DNA of 64,000 nt from an uncultured Gammaproteobacteria bacterium. Lineage in GTDB: Bacteria; Pseudomonadota; Gammaproteobacteria; HyVt-429. The stretch is from positions 54,616 to 118,615 of the forward strand of contig CAMYOD010000015.1 in assembly GCA_947259975.1 (NCBI GenBank), in the 5' to 3' direction. The notes beneath the pieces are model-generated. The model was not told where the DNA came from. It made no database searches and saw only the letters and a list, made by a program, of their open reading frames with translations. Positions 1 through 8,585 of this stretch are shown here, piece after piece. Made by a program: the position numbers and the translations under genes. The stretch's first letter is position 1. Each line of letters opens with the position of its first letter.

Positions 1-636
1 GAGGCGGAGGCACGACAGGTTGTGGTCGCCACCGACGATGTGCGCGTGCGTGACGCGGTGCAGGCATTCGGAGGTATGGCATGCATGACGTCCGCTACCC
101 ATCGCTCCGGCACCGACCGGATTGCGGAGACCGCGACCCTGCTCAATCTCAAGGATGACACCCTGATCGTCAACGTGCAGGGCGACGAGCCGCTGATCCC
201 GGCACCACTGATTCGTCAGGTTGCGCAGACCTTGCAGGAAAATCCGGCGGCGGCGATGGCAACCGCAGCATATCCAATCGCCGACGCGGCCGATTTCAAT
301 GACCCCAATATCGTGAAGGTGGTGCGCGACAGTAATGGAAATGCGATGTATTTCTCCCGCGCCCCAATTCCGTGGCCGCGAACGTCCGCGGGCAGGTACT
401 CCAGTGACAGCCATATCGCCCTGCGCCACATCGGTATCTATGCGTATCGTGCCGGCTTTGTGCGCGAATTTTCCACCTGGCCGGCCTGTGATCCCGAGGA
501 AGCCGAGGCGCTCGAGCAGTTGCGCGCGTTATGGCATGGCAAAAAAATCGCGGTTTGTGTGGCGCACGAAGAACCCGGCCACGGCGTGGACAGCCAGGAA
601 GACCTGGCACGCATACGGCGGGAACTCGATAGCTAG
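1..636 (+). CDS. kdsB: 3-deoxy-manno-octulosonate cytidylyltransferase (CMP-KDO synthetase), 5' end missing
   Basis: Activates KDO with CTP to CMP-KDO, the donor for the inner core of lipopolysaccharide; cytoplasmic. The reading frame is open from the first base of the window, so the N-terminal nucleotide-binding loop lies outside it and only about 211 residues are visible of a family length near 250. Recognisable family features are VVVATDD, the MTS.THRSGTDR stretch, VNVQGDEPLI and the C-terminal GVDSQEDL. The stop overlaps the convergent small gene by 4 bases. In Pseudomonas kdsB sits beside a low-Mr tyrosine phosphatase gene, as it nearly does here. Identification is firm. Confidence 0.95.
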   Translation, partial: EAEARQVVVATDDVRVRDAVQAFGGMACMTSATHRSGTDRIAETATLLNLKDDTLIVNVQGDEPLIPAPLIRQVAQTLQENPAAAMATAAYPIADAADFNDPNIVKVVRDSNGNAMYFSRAPIPWPRTSAGRYSSDSHIALRHIGIYAYRAGFVREFSTWPACDPEEAEALEQLRALWHGKKIAVCVAHEEPGHGVDSQEDLARIRRELDS

Positions 637-923
637 TCGCCGGCCGCCGGTGCGACAGGCTCTATGAGCTCGAGGGCGAGGAAATCCGGATGCAGTTCGT
701 CGCGATCGGGACTCAGAACGCGGACGGTCTCGGTATGGGGCGCACGCCGCGTTGCGTTGCCCAGTAGATTGGCCTGAATGGTCGGATGCGCCGCGCTATC
801 ATGCAGCACCAGCGCCGGTCCGTCCTCCAGGACCTCAATGATCTGGTAATCTTTCCCGTAATAACGGACGTGCAGCCCGATCAGGGAGCGCAGTTGTGTG
901 ACGGTCAGTTCAATCTGCGACAT
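633..923 (-). CDS. small hypothetical protein (96 aa)
   Basis: Unrecognised 96-residue soluble protein with no signal peptide or membrane segment. It begins MSQIELTVTQLRSLIG and has an alternating hydrophobic pattern (HVRYYGKDYQIIEVLEDG) suggesting a small beta-barrel-like fold. It is tail-to-tail with kdsB (4-base overlap) and divergent from the phosphatase gene 160 bases away. Coding is supported by a full-length open frame with codon usage like its neighbours and by a start well placed in the intergenic space. No function is proposed. Confidence 0.6.
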   Translation of the reverse strand: MSQIELTVTQLRSLIGLHVRYYGKDYQIIEVLEDGPALVLHDSAAHPTIQANLLGNATRRAPHTETVRVLSPDRDELHPDFLALELIEPVAPAAGD

Positions 924-1083
924 GATTCAGCGGCTCGTTGGCTCAGGACTTCGGTGGCACCCGCCCGGTGGTGCGGTAGTCCATGGTCCGGGGCGCCGGG
1001 CAGGCTGTCAAGGGCGGGCGCTTCAATGCATGGAGCCGGTCTAGTTCAAGCGCTGTGAAACAGCTCTAAGTCAGGTATGTAAC

Positions 1084-1554
1084 ATGGTAAAGGTACTTTT
1101 TGTCTGTCTGGGAAATATCTGTCGTTCGCCAACGGCGGAGGGTGTATTTCGAAAGCTGGTAAACGAGTCCAGGCTGTCGCGCCAGATCGCGATCGATTCC
1201 GCCGGGACCCATGCCTATCATATCGGCGAGTCACCCGATGAACGCGCACAAGATGCCGCCGCCCGACGTGGTATCGATTTGAGCGGCCTGCGCGGGCGAC
1301 AGGCAACGCCGGCCGATCTGGAGGAATTCGATTATGTGCTTGCCATGGACCGGGAAAACTTGCGGAATCTTCAGTCTATCGCATTACCGCACCAACAGGA
1401 GAAGATTCATCTCTTCTTGGATTTCGCGCAGGACAATGCGCACCAGGAGGTCCCGGACCCTTACTTCGGCGGCAGACATGGTTTCGATAAGGTGCTCGAT
1501 ATGATCGAGGAGGCCGCCGGCGGTCTCCTTGCCGATATCAGGCAACGGTTCTGA
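1084..1554 (+). CDS. low molecular weight protein-tyrosine phosphatase
   Basis: Cysteine-based tyrosine phosphatase, 156 residues, typical family length. The P-loop CLGNICRS starts at Cys8, with Arg14 to bind phosphate; the general-acid aspartate is in VPDPYFGG near residue 125. Bacterial relatives (Wzb/Etp/PtpA type) dephosphorylate tyrosine kinases that control exopolysaccharide export, but no kinase or export gene is visible here, so the substrate is unknown. The ATG follows a GTATGTAAC leader with a weak ribosome site. In Pseudomonas the orthologue lies between murB and kdsB; here kdsB is close by and murB is absent. Confidence 0.92.
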   Translation: MVKVLFVCLGNICRSPTAEGVFRKLVNESRLSRQIAIDSAGTHAYHIGESPDERAQDAAARRGIDLSGLRGRQATPADLEEFDYVLAMDRENLRNLQSIALPHQQEKIHLFLDFAQDNAHQEVPDPYFGGRHGFDKVLDMIEEAAGGLLADIRQRF

Positions 1555-1594
1555 TGCTGGGTTGGCCCTGGGGTAACGCTGCCGGGAGAATCCG

Positions 1595-2116
1595 TTGTTG
1601 CAGGACAGGATGAAGGGTACTCGAATTCATATCGATATTGATTCACAGACGTTGCGGCTGTTTGATGCTGCTGGCGCGCTGGTGTTTTCGCGATCCGTCG
1701 CAACCGCACGCAACGGTGTCGGTGAAGAAATGGGCAGCGAATGTACGCCGCGGGGTACGCATATCATCCGCGCCAAGATTGGGGCCGGCATGCCGGCGAA
1801 TACCGTCTTCGTGGCACGTCGCCCGACCGGCGAGATTTATTCACCGGAATTACGTCGCGCACAACCGAATCGAGACTGGATCCTGACGCGCATTTTGTGG
1901 TTGAGCGGATGCGAGCGCAATCGAAATCGTCTCGGTGCGCGGGATACCATGCGCCGATTTATCTACATACATGGCGCACCGGACGAGGATGCGATGGGGG
2001 TTCCAAGCTCGCATGGCTGTATCAAGATGCGTAATGACGATGTAATGGATCTGTTTGATAAGGTCGCCGTCGGTACCGTGGTCGAAATCGAGGCCCCTGG
2101 CGCACAACAGAGCTAA
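1595..2116 (+). CDS. L,D-transpeptidase (YkuD-domain) family protein
   Basis: YkuD-type protein, expected to form or exchange 3-3 peptidoglycan crosslinks, or attach proteins, through an active-site cysteine. The catalytic motif is SSHGCIKM near residues 139-146, preceded by the conserved IYIHGAPDE histidine region. No signal peptide is evident, which is unusual for an enzyme acting in the periplasm; similar short forms (YnhG/ErfK-like, about 170 aa) are known. Start is uncertain: TTG at 1595 or 1598 follows a GGGAG site at a suitable distance, while ATG at 1610 begins right at the domain. nagZ starts 5 bases after the stop, so the two are probably co-transcribed, which suits a cell-wall role. 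Confidence 0.85.
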   Translation: MLQDRMKGTRIHIDIDSQTLRLFDAAGALVFSRSVATARNGVGEEMGSECTPRGTHIIRAKIGAGMPANTVFVARRPTGEIYSPELRRAQPNRDWILTRILWLSGCERNRNRLGARDTMRRFIYIHGAPDEDAMGVPSSHGCIKMRNDDVMDLFDKVAVGTVVEIEAPGAQQS

Positions 2117-2121
2117 CGGAT

Positions 2122-3141
2122 ATGTCGCTCGGACCCCTGATGATCGATCTCGAAGGCCTGTCGTTGACGGCAGAGGAGCGCGAGCGCCTGCAATCGCCTT
2201 TGATCGGCGGCGTGATCCTGTTCGACCGAAACTATGAATCGAAGGAACAGGTAGCAGAACTGGTTGCCGCCATACATGGTGTGCGCCGGCCGCGTCTTCT
2301 GGTTGCGGTGGATCACGAAGGTGGCCGCGTACAGCGATTCAGGACAGATTTCACCGAGCTGCCTGCGGTGGCGCGTCTGGGCGCGATCTATGACGAAAAC
2401 CACAAGCGCGCGAAGCGTCTGGCGGAACTGAGCGGCTGGCTGATGGCAACCGAGCTGCGCAGCGTCGACGTGGATTTCAGTTTCGGTCCGGTCCTGGATC
2501 TGGATTGCGGCGTCAGCGAAGTCATCGGCGACCGCGCATTTCATTCAGATCCCGAGGTCGTGGCCGATCTGGCGCATGCGTATAGCACGGGTATGTCGCG
2601 CGCGGGTATGGCCGCCATCGGCAAGCATTTTCCCGGCCATGGCAGCGTCGCCGCGGACTCGCATATCGCAATGCCGGTCGACGAGCGGGAGTTCGAAGAC
2701 ATTCGCCAAACCGACATGGTGCCGTTCGAGCGCCTGGTGCATTACGGCATTGCCGGCATCATGCCCGCCCACGTGGTGTATTCGCGGGTTGATCCAATGC
2801 CCGCGGGGTTTTCGCGCTTCTGGTTGCAGGAGGTGCTGCGCGAGCGTTTGGGGTTTCAGGGCGCGATATTCAGTGATGACATCTCCATGGCGGGCGCCGG
2901 CATAGTGGGTGATCTGGTGGAGCGGGCGGCGGTCGCGCTCAACGCGGGCTGTGACATGGTTCTGGTCTGCAATGATCCGGCCGGTGTCGTGCGTCTGCTC
3001 GATGAACTCAAGTCGGGCAGTGACCCGGCATCTCTGGCGCGCTTCATGCGCCTGCATGGCCGGCAGCGACGCCACGTGGCGGAACTGGCCGAGGACGCGT
3101 CGTGGCGCGAGGCGGTCACGGCGGTGCGTAACTACGCCTGA
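2122..3141 (+). CDS. nagZ: beta-N-acetylhexosaminidase (glycoside hydrolase family 3)
   Basis: Cytoplasmic enzyme that removes GlcNAc from anhydro-muropeptides during cell-wall recycling. At 339 residues it has the size of single-domain NagZ. Visible motifs are AVDHEGGRVQRF, the GH3 signature KHFPGHG with the mobile catalytic loop, and FSDDISMAGA carrying the nucleophilic aspartate. No signal peptide, as expected. It follows the L,D-transpeptidase with a 5-base gap, giving a two-gene wall-remodelling unit. It converges with the membrane-protein gene on the other strand. In beta-lactam-resistant relatives NagZ products control AmpC; no ampC or ampR is seen here. Confidence 0.95.
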   Translation: MSLGPLMIDLEGLSLTAEERERLQSPLIGGVILFDRNYESKEQVAELVAAIHGVRRPRLLVAVDHEGGRVQRFRTDFTELPAVARLGAIYDENHKRAKRLAELSGWLMATELRSVDVDFSFGPVLDLDCGVSEVIGDRAFHSDPEVVADLAHAYSTGMSRAGMAAIGKHFPGHGSVAADSHIAMPVDEREFEDIRQTDMVPFERLVHYGIAGIMPAHVVYSRVDPMPAGFSRFWLQEVLRERLGFQGAIFSDDISMAGAGIVGDLVERAAVALNAGCDMVLVCNDPAGVVRLLDELKSGSDPASLARFMRLHGRQRRHVAELAEDASWREAVTAVRNYA

Positions 3142-3157
3142 TGGGTTGTCAGGTTTC

Positions 3158-4183
3158 CTATTCGCCCAGGTGGCTGTGACTCGCGTTCGCGTAGAACTGC
3201 TTATGATCCTTCATGCGCAGGAACCAATACAGACCCGGCAGGGTACTGATCAAGAGCACGGGTATATAAAATAACGCCACCGCGCCCGCATCTGCCTGCG
3301 ACATGCCGATCGCGGGGAAGAGGCTGACCACCGCCGCCTCACGCACGCCCAGGCCGCCAATCGTTATAGGCAGGGACGCAATCGCGAATATCACCGGCAC
3401 GATCACTAGATACCCGGGCAGTAGCGCGTCTGCACCGATACCTGCGCCGAGACAGAAGTAGACGCCCGCGGCAAATGCCTGCGCCACCACACTCAACAGC
3501 AGAATCTTTATCACCAGCCATGGCTTGCGGATATAGGTATGGGTTGCCTCGGCGATATGCAGCAGTGGGCCAATGATGCGGTTGTGTTCCCAGCGTTCGA
3601 ACCAGCGGTGAATCGGCCGATACGTCAGCCGGCTGCCGAGCGTAAACAAGCCCAGTAACGCGGAAAGAAAAACCCACGGCAGAATATCCGCGAGGATCCG
3701 CAGCGATTCTGAATCCCGCGCCAGAAACGGCACGATGGTCGTGGCCAGGGTGATCATTGCAACGAGGCCGAGTAAACGCTCTGTTACCACCGGCGAGACG
3801 GCAATCGCCGGCCCATGTTGACGGCGATAGATGTAATACATGCGAAAAATATCGCCGCCGGTGGAGGTCGGCAGCAGATTGTTGAAGAAACTACCGATAA
3901 AGTATTGCGGCAACAATTGTCGCGGGCGGTAACCCAGCTGGTGGTCACGCAACAGTAACCACCAGCGTAAATTGAGTATCGAAATGGCAATGATCTGACC
4001 GACAAGTGCCGCCGGAAATGCCCACCATTGCATGTTCGCCGCGGCCGCGCGCAGGTCGCCAAAGTCCAGCTTGTAGAGCACCAGACCAAGCAGACCGGCG
4101 CTGAGCACGATCTTCAGCGCGGCCTTGACGAGGCCGCGCCGCGCACCTTGGGTCGGGCCGGTGGGGTTCGCTGAATCGGTCAT
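3158..4183 (-). CDS. flippase-like / UPF0104 integral membrane protein
   Basis: Membrane protein of 341 residues with about eight hydrophobic segments, in the LPG_synthase_TM / flippase-like family (UPF0104, AglD-like). The conserved FIGSFFNNLLPTSTGGDIFR stretch and GLGVREAA near the C terminus are typical. Members are thought to move lipid-linked substrates or to form the membrane part of aminoacyl-lipid synthases; the soluble transferase domain is absent here. The N terminus (MTDSANPTGPTQGARRG) is cytoplasmic and basic. The start lies 33 bases after efp, the next gene upstream on the same strand. Exact substrate unknown. Confidence 0.8.
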   Translation of the reverse strand: MTDSANPTGPTQGARRGLVKAALKIVLSAGLLGLVLYKLDFGDLRAAAANMQWWAFPAALVGQIIAISILNLRWWLLLRDHQLGYRPRQLLPQYFIGSFFNNLLPTSTGGDIFRMYYIYRRQHGPAIAVSPVVTERLLGLVAMITLATTIVPFLARDSESLRILADILPWVFLSALLGLFTLGSRLTYRPIHRWFERWEHNRIIGPLLHIAEATHTYIRKPWLVIKILLLSVVAQAFAAGVYFCLGAGIGADALLPGYLVIVPVIFAIASLPITIGGLGVREAAVVSLFPAIGMSQADAGAVALFYIPVLLISTLPGLYWFLRMKDHKQFYANASHSHLGE

Positions 4184-4216
4184 GCCGGATGCGAGCCCAA
4201 CGGCGGGCCAAGTAGA

Positions 4217-4777
4217 TCAGGCGCGTTCGACATACTGACCGGTATCGGTGTTGACCTTGATCTTGTCGCCTTGGCTCACGAACGTGGGCACCGTTACGGT
4301 GATGCCGGTCTCCAGGCGCGCCGGTTTGCCGGAACCGGACGCGGTCTGGCCCTTGATCGCCGGCTCCGTATCGACCACCTCCAGCGTGACGTTGGCTGGA
4401 AGCTCGAGCCCGATGGGTCGATCGTTGTGGAAGTTCACCTGCACCTCGGTATTCGGGATCAGGTAACCGGCCTGTTCCGCCAGGTCCTCCACCGGGATGG
4501 TGGTTTGTTCGTAACTCGTGGTGTCCATAAAGACATGGCCGTCGCTGTCCAGATACAGGTATTGCATGGTACGCGGTTCGACGTGGGCCTTCTCGATCTT
4601 GTCATCGGAACGAAAGCGCTCATTGAGCTTGGTGCCGGCGCTGATATCCTTCATTTCAACCTGCATGAAGGCGCCGCCTTTGCCGGGTTTTACGTGCTGG
4701 GTCTTGGCGACGCGCCAGAGCTTGCCTTGATACTCAAGCAGGTTGCCGACCTTGATTTCGAAAGCGGAAATCTTCAT
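4217..4777 (-). CDS. efp: translation elongation factor P
   Basis: EF-P binds the ribosome between P and E sites and relieves stalling at polyproline. The 186-residue protein has the three-domain KOW/OB layout. The modification loop is KPGKGGAF with Lys33 in the position of E. coli Lys34, so beta-lysylation by EpmA/EpmB is possible; those genes are not in the window. C-terminal signature regions VDTEPAIKGQTA and TGITVTVPTFV are intact. It lies upstream of the flippase-like gene on the same strand and is divergent from the uracil-DNA glycosylase gene. Confidence 0.96.
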   Translation of the reverse strand: MKISAFEIKVGNLLEYQGKLWRVAKTQHVKPGKGGAFMQVEMKDISAGTKLNERFRSDDKIEKAHVEPRTMQYLYLDSDGHVFMDTTSYEQTTIPVEDLAEQAGYLIPNTEVQVNFHNDRPIGLELPANVTLEVVDTEPAIKGQTASGSGKPARLETGITVTVPTFVSQGDKIKVNTDTGQYVERA

Positions 4778-4972
4778 TCAATTTGGCTCCGGAGTCCGAT
4801 GGCGTAAGATCGCGCATTCTATGGACAAGCCCGATGGGCGGCAATACGCGGTGGCGGCGAGGCGCACAGGGCCCGGCCGGACCGGTAGGCGCGGCGGGAT
4901 CCGGCGTCGGCCATGCCACGCGTTGGCGCGCTGCCGCGGCCATTCAGTCTCACAGCTAATCTATAAAAAACG

Positions 4973-5001
4973 TTAAAAGACAGTGTGATATAGGATATAG
5001 T
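4973..5001 (+). promoter_or_regulatory. possible sigma70 promoter for the UDG-uvrC-pgsA run
   Basis: TTAAAA (4973-4978), a 17-base spacer and TATAGT (4996-5001) in an AT-rich patch that stands out from the GC-rich flanks. Transcription from it would begin only about 5 bases before the ATG at 5013, giving an almost leaderless mRNA. The -35 box is poor, so this is tentative. Confidence 0.35.
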
Positions 5002-5012
5002 TAAACAAAGTT

Positions 5013-5699
5013 ATGAGTACAAAATTGGCTTCCCAGATGATTCCGGTGGCACCCGCCGCCGCCAGCTTCGATCCCGATTGTGGCCGCTGTCCACGTCTGG
5101 TGGACCACCTCGATGCCGTGCGCACGGCCTATCCCGCGTACCATGCCCGGCCCGTGCCGCCCTTCGGCGACGCAAATGCACGCCTGCTGATTGTCGGACT
5201 GGCGCCCGGCATGCATGGTGCCAATGCGACCGGCCGGCCCTTTACCGGCGACTTCGCCGGGATTCTCCTGTATCGGACGCTGCACCGATTCGGCTTCGCC
5301 AGCGCCCCCGAAGCCCGCGGGCCGGATGACGGATTGGTGTTGACGGGCTGCCGCATCACCAATGCGGTGAAATGTTTGCCGCCGGAGAACAAGCCCATCG
5401 GCGAGGAGGTGACACGCTGCAATGACTTTCTGCGGGCGGAACTGTCCGCGTTGGCCGCCGATAGCATCATCCTGGCGCTCGGCGGCATTGCACATCGGGC
5501 GGTGCTCAAGGCGCAAGGGTTGCGACAGAACCGCTTCGGCTTCGCGCATGGCGCGGTCCATGAATTGCCCGGCGGCCTGTGCCTGGTGGACAGCTATCAC
5601 TGCAGTCGTTACAACACGCAAACGCGACGGTTGACCGAGGACATGTTCGAAGATGTATTTCGCCGCATCGTCGACTTGCTCGGGTACCCGCCGGCCTGA
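5013..5699 (+). CDS. uracil-DNA glycosylase, family 5 (UDGb-like)
   Basis: Base-excision repair glycosylase. The 228-residue protein has the family 5 active-site motif GLAPGMHGANATGRPFTGD, which lacks the acidic residue of family 4, and the second motif SYHCSRYNTQT near the C terminus. Four cysteines suited to a [4Fe-4S] cluster are visible: CGRC near the N terminus, NAVKC and TRC. The HCS of motif two is usually HPS, a minor oddity. It stops 6 bases before uvrC, so two DNA-repair genes are probably in one operon. Family 5 is most familiar from thermophiles and actinobacteria but also occurs in proteobacteria. ATG at 5013 is used; an in-frame ATG at 5037 is an alternative. Confidence 0.88.
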   Translation: MSTKLASQMIPVAPAAASFDPDCGRCPRLVDHLDAVRTAYPAYHARPVPPFGDANARLLIVGLAPGMHGANATGRPFTGDFAGILLYRTLHRFGFASAPEARGPDDGLVLTGCRITNAVKCLPPENKPIGEEVTRCNDFLRAELSALAADSIILALGGIAHRAVLKAQGLRQNRFGFAHGAVHELPGGLCLVDSYHCSRYNTQTRRLTEDMFEDVFRRIVDLLGYPPA

Positions 5700-5705
5700 G
5701 ATTTC

Positions 5706-7520
5706 ATGGTCGCTGATTTCGACGCCAGGGCCTTTCTGCGCGGCGTGTCCAATGCGTCCGGCGTCTATCGTATGCTCGATGCGAATGAGGATGTTCTGTA
5801 TGTGGGCAAGGCGCGCGAGCTTAAGAAGCGTCTCGCCAGCTACTTCCGGTCAAGCGGTCTAACGCCAAAAACCCAGGCCATGATGGCGCAGGTCCATGAT
5901 ATCGATGTCACCGTAACCCATACCGAAAGTGAAGCGCTGCTGCTGGAAAATAATCTTATCAAGCAGCTGCGTCCACGCTATAACGTTCTTTTGCGGGATG
6001 ATAAGAGTTATCCCTATATCTACCTTGCCCTGGACCATTCTTTTCCGCGCCTGGGCTTCTATCGCGGGGCGCGCACCGGTGCGGGACGTTATTTCGGCCC
6101 CTACCCAAGTGCCGGCGCGGTACGCGAGAGCCTTTCGTTATTACAAAAGGTCTTTCCGGTTCGCCAGTGCGAAGACAGCTTCTATCGAAATCGTTCACGG
6201 CCCTGTCTGCAATACCAGATTCAACGCTGCTCCGCGCCCTGTGTCGGCTACATTTCAGCCGCCGCCTACGCCGAGGATGTGGCACAGGCGGTGTTGTTTC
6301 TCGAAGGTAAGAGCCAGGCGCTCACGGATGCTCTGATGCAGGGGATGGATGCGGCGGCGAAGCGAAAGGAATATGAGCGTGCCGCGGTCTATCGTGATCG
6401 GATTGCCGCGCTGCAGCGCGTCCAGGAGCGTCAATTCGTGGATGTTGCGGCCGGCGATGTGGATGTGGTCGCGGTAGTCGCTCGCGACGGGCGCGCCTGC
6501 GTCTATCTGAATATCATCCGCGGCGGCCGGCATCTGGGTGGTAAGGCGTTTTTCCCGACCCTGGCATTGGACGAGTCGCCGGCCCAGGTGCTGGAGGCAT
6601 TTCTGACACAGCATTACCTGCAAAGCAGTGTGCCTGCCGAGATTCTGGTAAATCATGCCTTGTGTGAGCCGGATCTTCTGATCGACGCATTCTCGAACCA
6701 GGCGGGTGCGCGAATTCGTATATCTTCGCGACCGCGCGGTACACGCGCGCGCTGGATCAAGATGGCGGAGGTAAACGCGCAGGATGCTCTGCAGCGCCAG
6801 CTCGCGGCGAACGTGAACATGCGACGACGCTTGCAGCTGCTGCAGGACACCTTGGGACTCGGATCAGTCCCTGAGCGCATCGAATGTATCGATGTCAGCC
6901 ACACGATGGGCGAGGCTACGGTGGCATCGTGTGTCGTCTTCGACGGCAATGGTGCCGTTAAATCGGATTATCGACGTTACAATATTACCGGTGTCACGGC
7001 GGGCGATGATTATGCGGCCATGGCGCAGACAATGAGCCGGCGCTACAAGCGACTCAAGAAGGGCGAGGGCAAGTTTCCCGACCTGCTCTTAATCGACGGC
7101 GGCAAGGGCCAGCTTGCGGCTGCAGAGTCCGAGCTCATGGAGCTTCAGGTTGACGGTGTGCTTGTGGTCGGTGTCGCCAAAGGCAAACAGCGAAAACCGG
7201 GCTTGGAGCAGCTGTTCTTGTCCGGTCATGCGCAGCCGATTATACTCAGCGCGGATTCGGCAGCGTTGCATCTCATTCAGCAGATACGGGACGAGGCGCA
7301 TCGTTTTGCGATTACCGGCCATCGTCAGCGCCGTGGAAAGGCGCGCACAACGTCGACTCTCGAACAGATTCCCGGTATTGGTGCCAAGCGACGCCAGGCG
7401 CTGCTGAAACATCTCGGCGGTATGCAGGAAGTCGCGCGCGCGGGTATCGACGATTTGGCGCGCGTACCCGGTATTAGTCTCGATCTTGCGCGCCGTATCT
7501 ACGAGCAATTTCACAACTAG
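5706..7520 (+). CDS. uvrC: excinuclease ABC subunit C
   Basis: Makes both incisions in nucleotide excision repair together with UvrB. The 604-residue protein has full family architecture: an N-terminal GIY-YIG nuclease (SGVYRMLDANEDVLYVGKA, then YFGPYPSAGAVRESL), a cysteine-containing region (FPVRQCEDSF, CLQYQIQRCSAPC), the UvrB-binding helix near residues 200-235, the RNase H-like C-terminal nuclease (IECIDVSHTMGE, LLIDGGKGQL) and tandem helix-hairpin-helix motifs (IPGIGAKRRQALL, VPGISLDLARRI). It is followed 12 bases later by pgsA, a conserved pair in gammaproteobacteria. Confidence 0.98.
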   Translation: MVADFDARAFLRGVSNASGVYRMLDANEDVLYVGKARELKKRLASYFRSSGLTPKTQAMMAQVHDIDVTVTHTESEALLLENNLIKQLRPRYNVLLRDDKSYPYIYLALDHSFPRLGFYRGARTGAGRYFGPYPSAGAVRESLSLLQKVFPVRQCEDSFYRNRSRPCLQYQIQRCSAPCVGYISAAAYAEDVAQAVLFLEGKSQALTDALMQGMDAAAKRKEYERAAVYRDRIAALQRVQERQFVDVAAGDVDVVAVVARDGRACVYLNIIRGGRHLGGKAFFPTLALDESPAQVLEAFLTQHYLQSSVPAEILVNHALCEPDLLIDAFSNQAGARIRISSRPRGTRARWIKMAEVNAQDALQRQLAANVNMRRRLQLLQDTLGLGSVPERIECIDVSHTMGEATVASCVVFDGNGAVKSDYRRYNITGVTAGDDYAAMAQTMSRRYKRLKKGEGKFPDLLLIDGGKGQLAAAESELMELQVDGVLVVGVAKGKQRKPGLEQLFLSGHAQPIILSADSAALHLIQQIRDEAHRFAITGHRQRRGKARTTSTLEQIPGIGAKRRQALLKHLGGMQEVARAGIDDLARVPGISLDLARRIYEQFHN

Positions 7521-7532
7521 CGAAAAATAGAC

Positions 7533-8126
7533 GTGCCCTTAAACGCACCCAACATTCTTACGTTATTACGTATTGTCCTCATTCCCGTCTTCGTGGTGGC
7601 GTATTATCTGCCGTTGTCCTGGACGCATATCTTGACCACGGCAATTTTTGTGTTGGCGGCGGTGACGGATTGGCTCGACGGTTATCTGGCACGTCGCTTG
7701 AATCAGCATTCGGATTTCGGCGCTTTCCTCGATCCGGTGGCTGATAAGTTGATGGTGACGACGGCCCTGGTTCTTCTGGTGGCGGACGAGCGTGTACATG
7801 AGCTGGCTATCGATCTCCGCCTCGATACCGTTGTGGTGGCGATCATTGTCGGTCGCGAACTGGTGATCTCGGCGCTGCGCGAATGGATGGCAGAGCTGGG
7901 TGAGCGGGCGCGCGTCGCGGTGTCCCATTTCGGGAAATTCAAGACCATTGGCCAGATGGTGGCCCTGGCGCTCATGCTGTATCGGGAACCGCTGTTCGGG
8001 GTTTCCATGTTTCGCGTCGGCGAAATACTCCTGTATATTGCCGCCGCGCTGACGCTGTGGTCGATGTTTGTCTATCTGCGCGCGGCATGGCCGCAGTTGC
8101 TGAATTCGGATACAGGCGAGAGTTAG
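7533..8126 (+). CDS. pgsA: CDP-diacylglycerol-glycerol-3-phosphate 3-phosphatidyltransferase
   Basis: Inner-membrane enzyme making phosphatidylglycerophosphate, the precursor of phosphatidylglycerol and cardiolipin. It has 197 residues with several hydrophobic helices and the complete CDP-alcohol phosphotransferase motif, starting DGYLAR and ending GAFLDPVADKL (pattern DG-x2-AR-x8-G-x3-D-x3-D). The start codon is GTG at 7533, giving MPLNAPNILTLLRI. It lies downstream of uvrC and upstream of three tRNA genes, the same order as E. coli pgsA-glyW-cysT-leuZ. Confidence 0.97.
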   Translation: MPLNAPNILTLLRIVLIPVFVVAYYLPLSWTHILTTAIFVLAAVTDWLDGYLARRLNQHSDFGAFLDPVADKLMVTTALVLLVADERVHELAIDLRLDTVVVAIIVGRELVISALREWMAELGERARVAVSHFGKFKTIGQMVALALMLYREPLFGVSMFRVGEILLYIAAALTLWSMFVYLRAAWPQLLNSDTGES

Positions 8127-8162
8127 GCGGGCGCCGCCTATGCGGGTATCTGTAACGCCGCC

Positions 8163-8190
8163 TTGACAGCTAAGGGCCGGTGCATACAAT
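8163..8190 (+). promoter_or_regulatory. sigma70 promoter of the tRNA cluster
   Basis: Consensus TTGACA (8163-8168), a 16-base spacer and TACAAT (8185-8190). It is followed by a GC-rich discriminator (CGGCTGCTCG) typical of stringently controlled stable-RNA promoters. The first tRNA starts 13 bases after the -10 box, so the transcript would have a leader of only a few bases. Confidence 0.8.
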
Positions 8191-8203
8191 ACGGCTGCTC
8201 GAT

Positions 8204-8279
<76 letters not shown>

Positions 8280-8285
8280 GATTTC

Positions 8286-8312
8286 GAGGGAAAGCCTTGC
8301 TTTCCCTTTTTT
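8286..8312 (+). terminator. intrinsic terminator or attenuator after tRNA-Gly
   Basis: GGGAAAGC, loop CTT, GCTTTCCC, then six Ts. It lies between tRNA-Gly and tRNA-Cys, so it may limit read-through into the two downstream tRNAs, or serve as a processing hairpin in a tricistronic transcript. Confidence 0.75.
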
Positions 8313-8322
8313 CGTTTTTAGC

Positions 8323-8396
8323 GGCTGGGTGGCAGAGTGGCTATGCAGCGGCCTGCAAAGCCGTGGACGCCGGTTCGATTCCGGCCCCAGCCTCCA
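8323..8396 (+). tRNA. tRNA-Cys (GCA)
   Basis: 74-base cloverleaf. Acceptor GGCTGGG pairs with CCCAGCC; anticodon loop CTGCAAA in stem GCGGC/GCCGT; T loop TTCGATT; encoded CCA. Matches cysT in the E. coli cluster. Confidence 0.97.
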
Positions 8397-8456
8397 TATC
8401 TGTCCCCACTGAGACCGGCCCCTGTTCGGGCAGGATCCGTTGCCGCCAGTTTGTGC

Positions 8457-8544
8457 GCCCGGGTGGCGAAATTGGTAGACGCAAGGGACTTAAAATCCCT
8501 CGGTCATTGCGACCGTGCCGGTTCGAGTCCGGCCCCGGGTACCA
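8457..8544 (+). tRNA. tRNA-Leu (UAA)
   Basis: 88-base class II tRNA. Acceptor GCCCGGG pairs with CCCGGGT; anticodon loop CTTAAAA in stem AGGGA/TCCCT; a long variable arm (CGGTCATTGCGACCG); T arm GCCGG/CCGGC; encoded CCA. Matches leuZ in the E. coli cluster. Confidence 0.97.
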
Positions 8545-8585
8545 TTCATTTACCGAGCCAGGTTGGCAGGAAGACGTGCCGCAAG

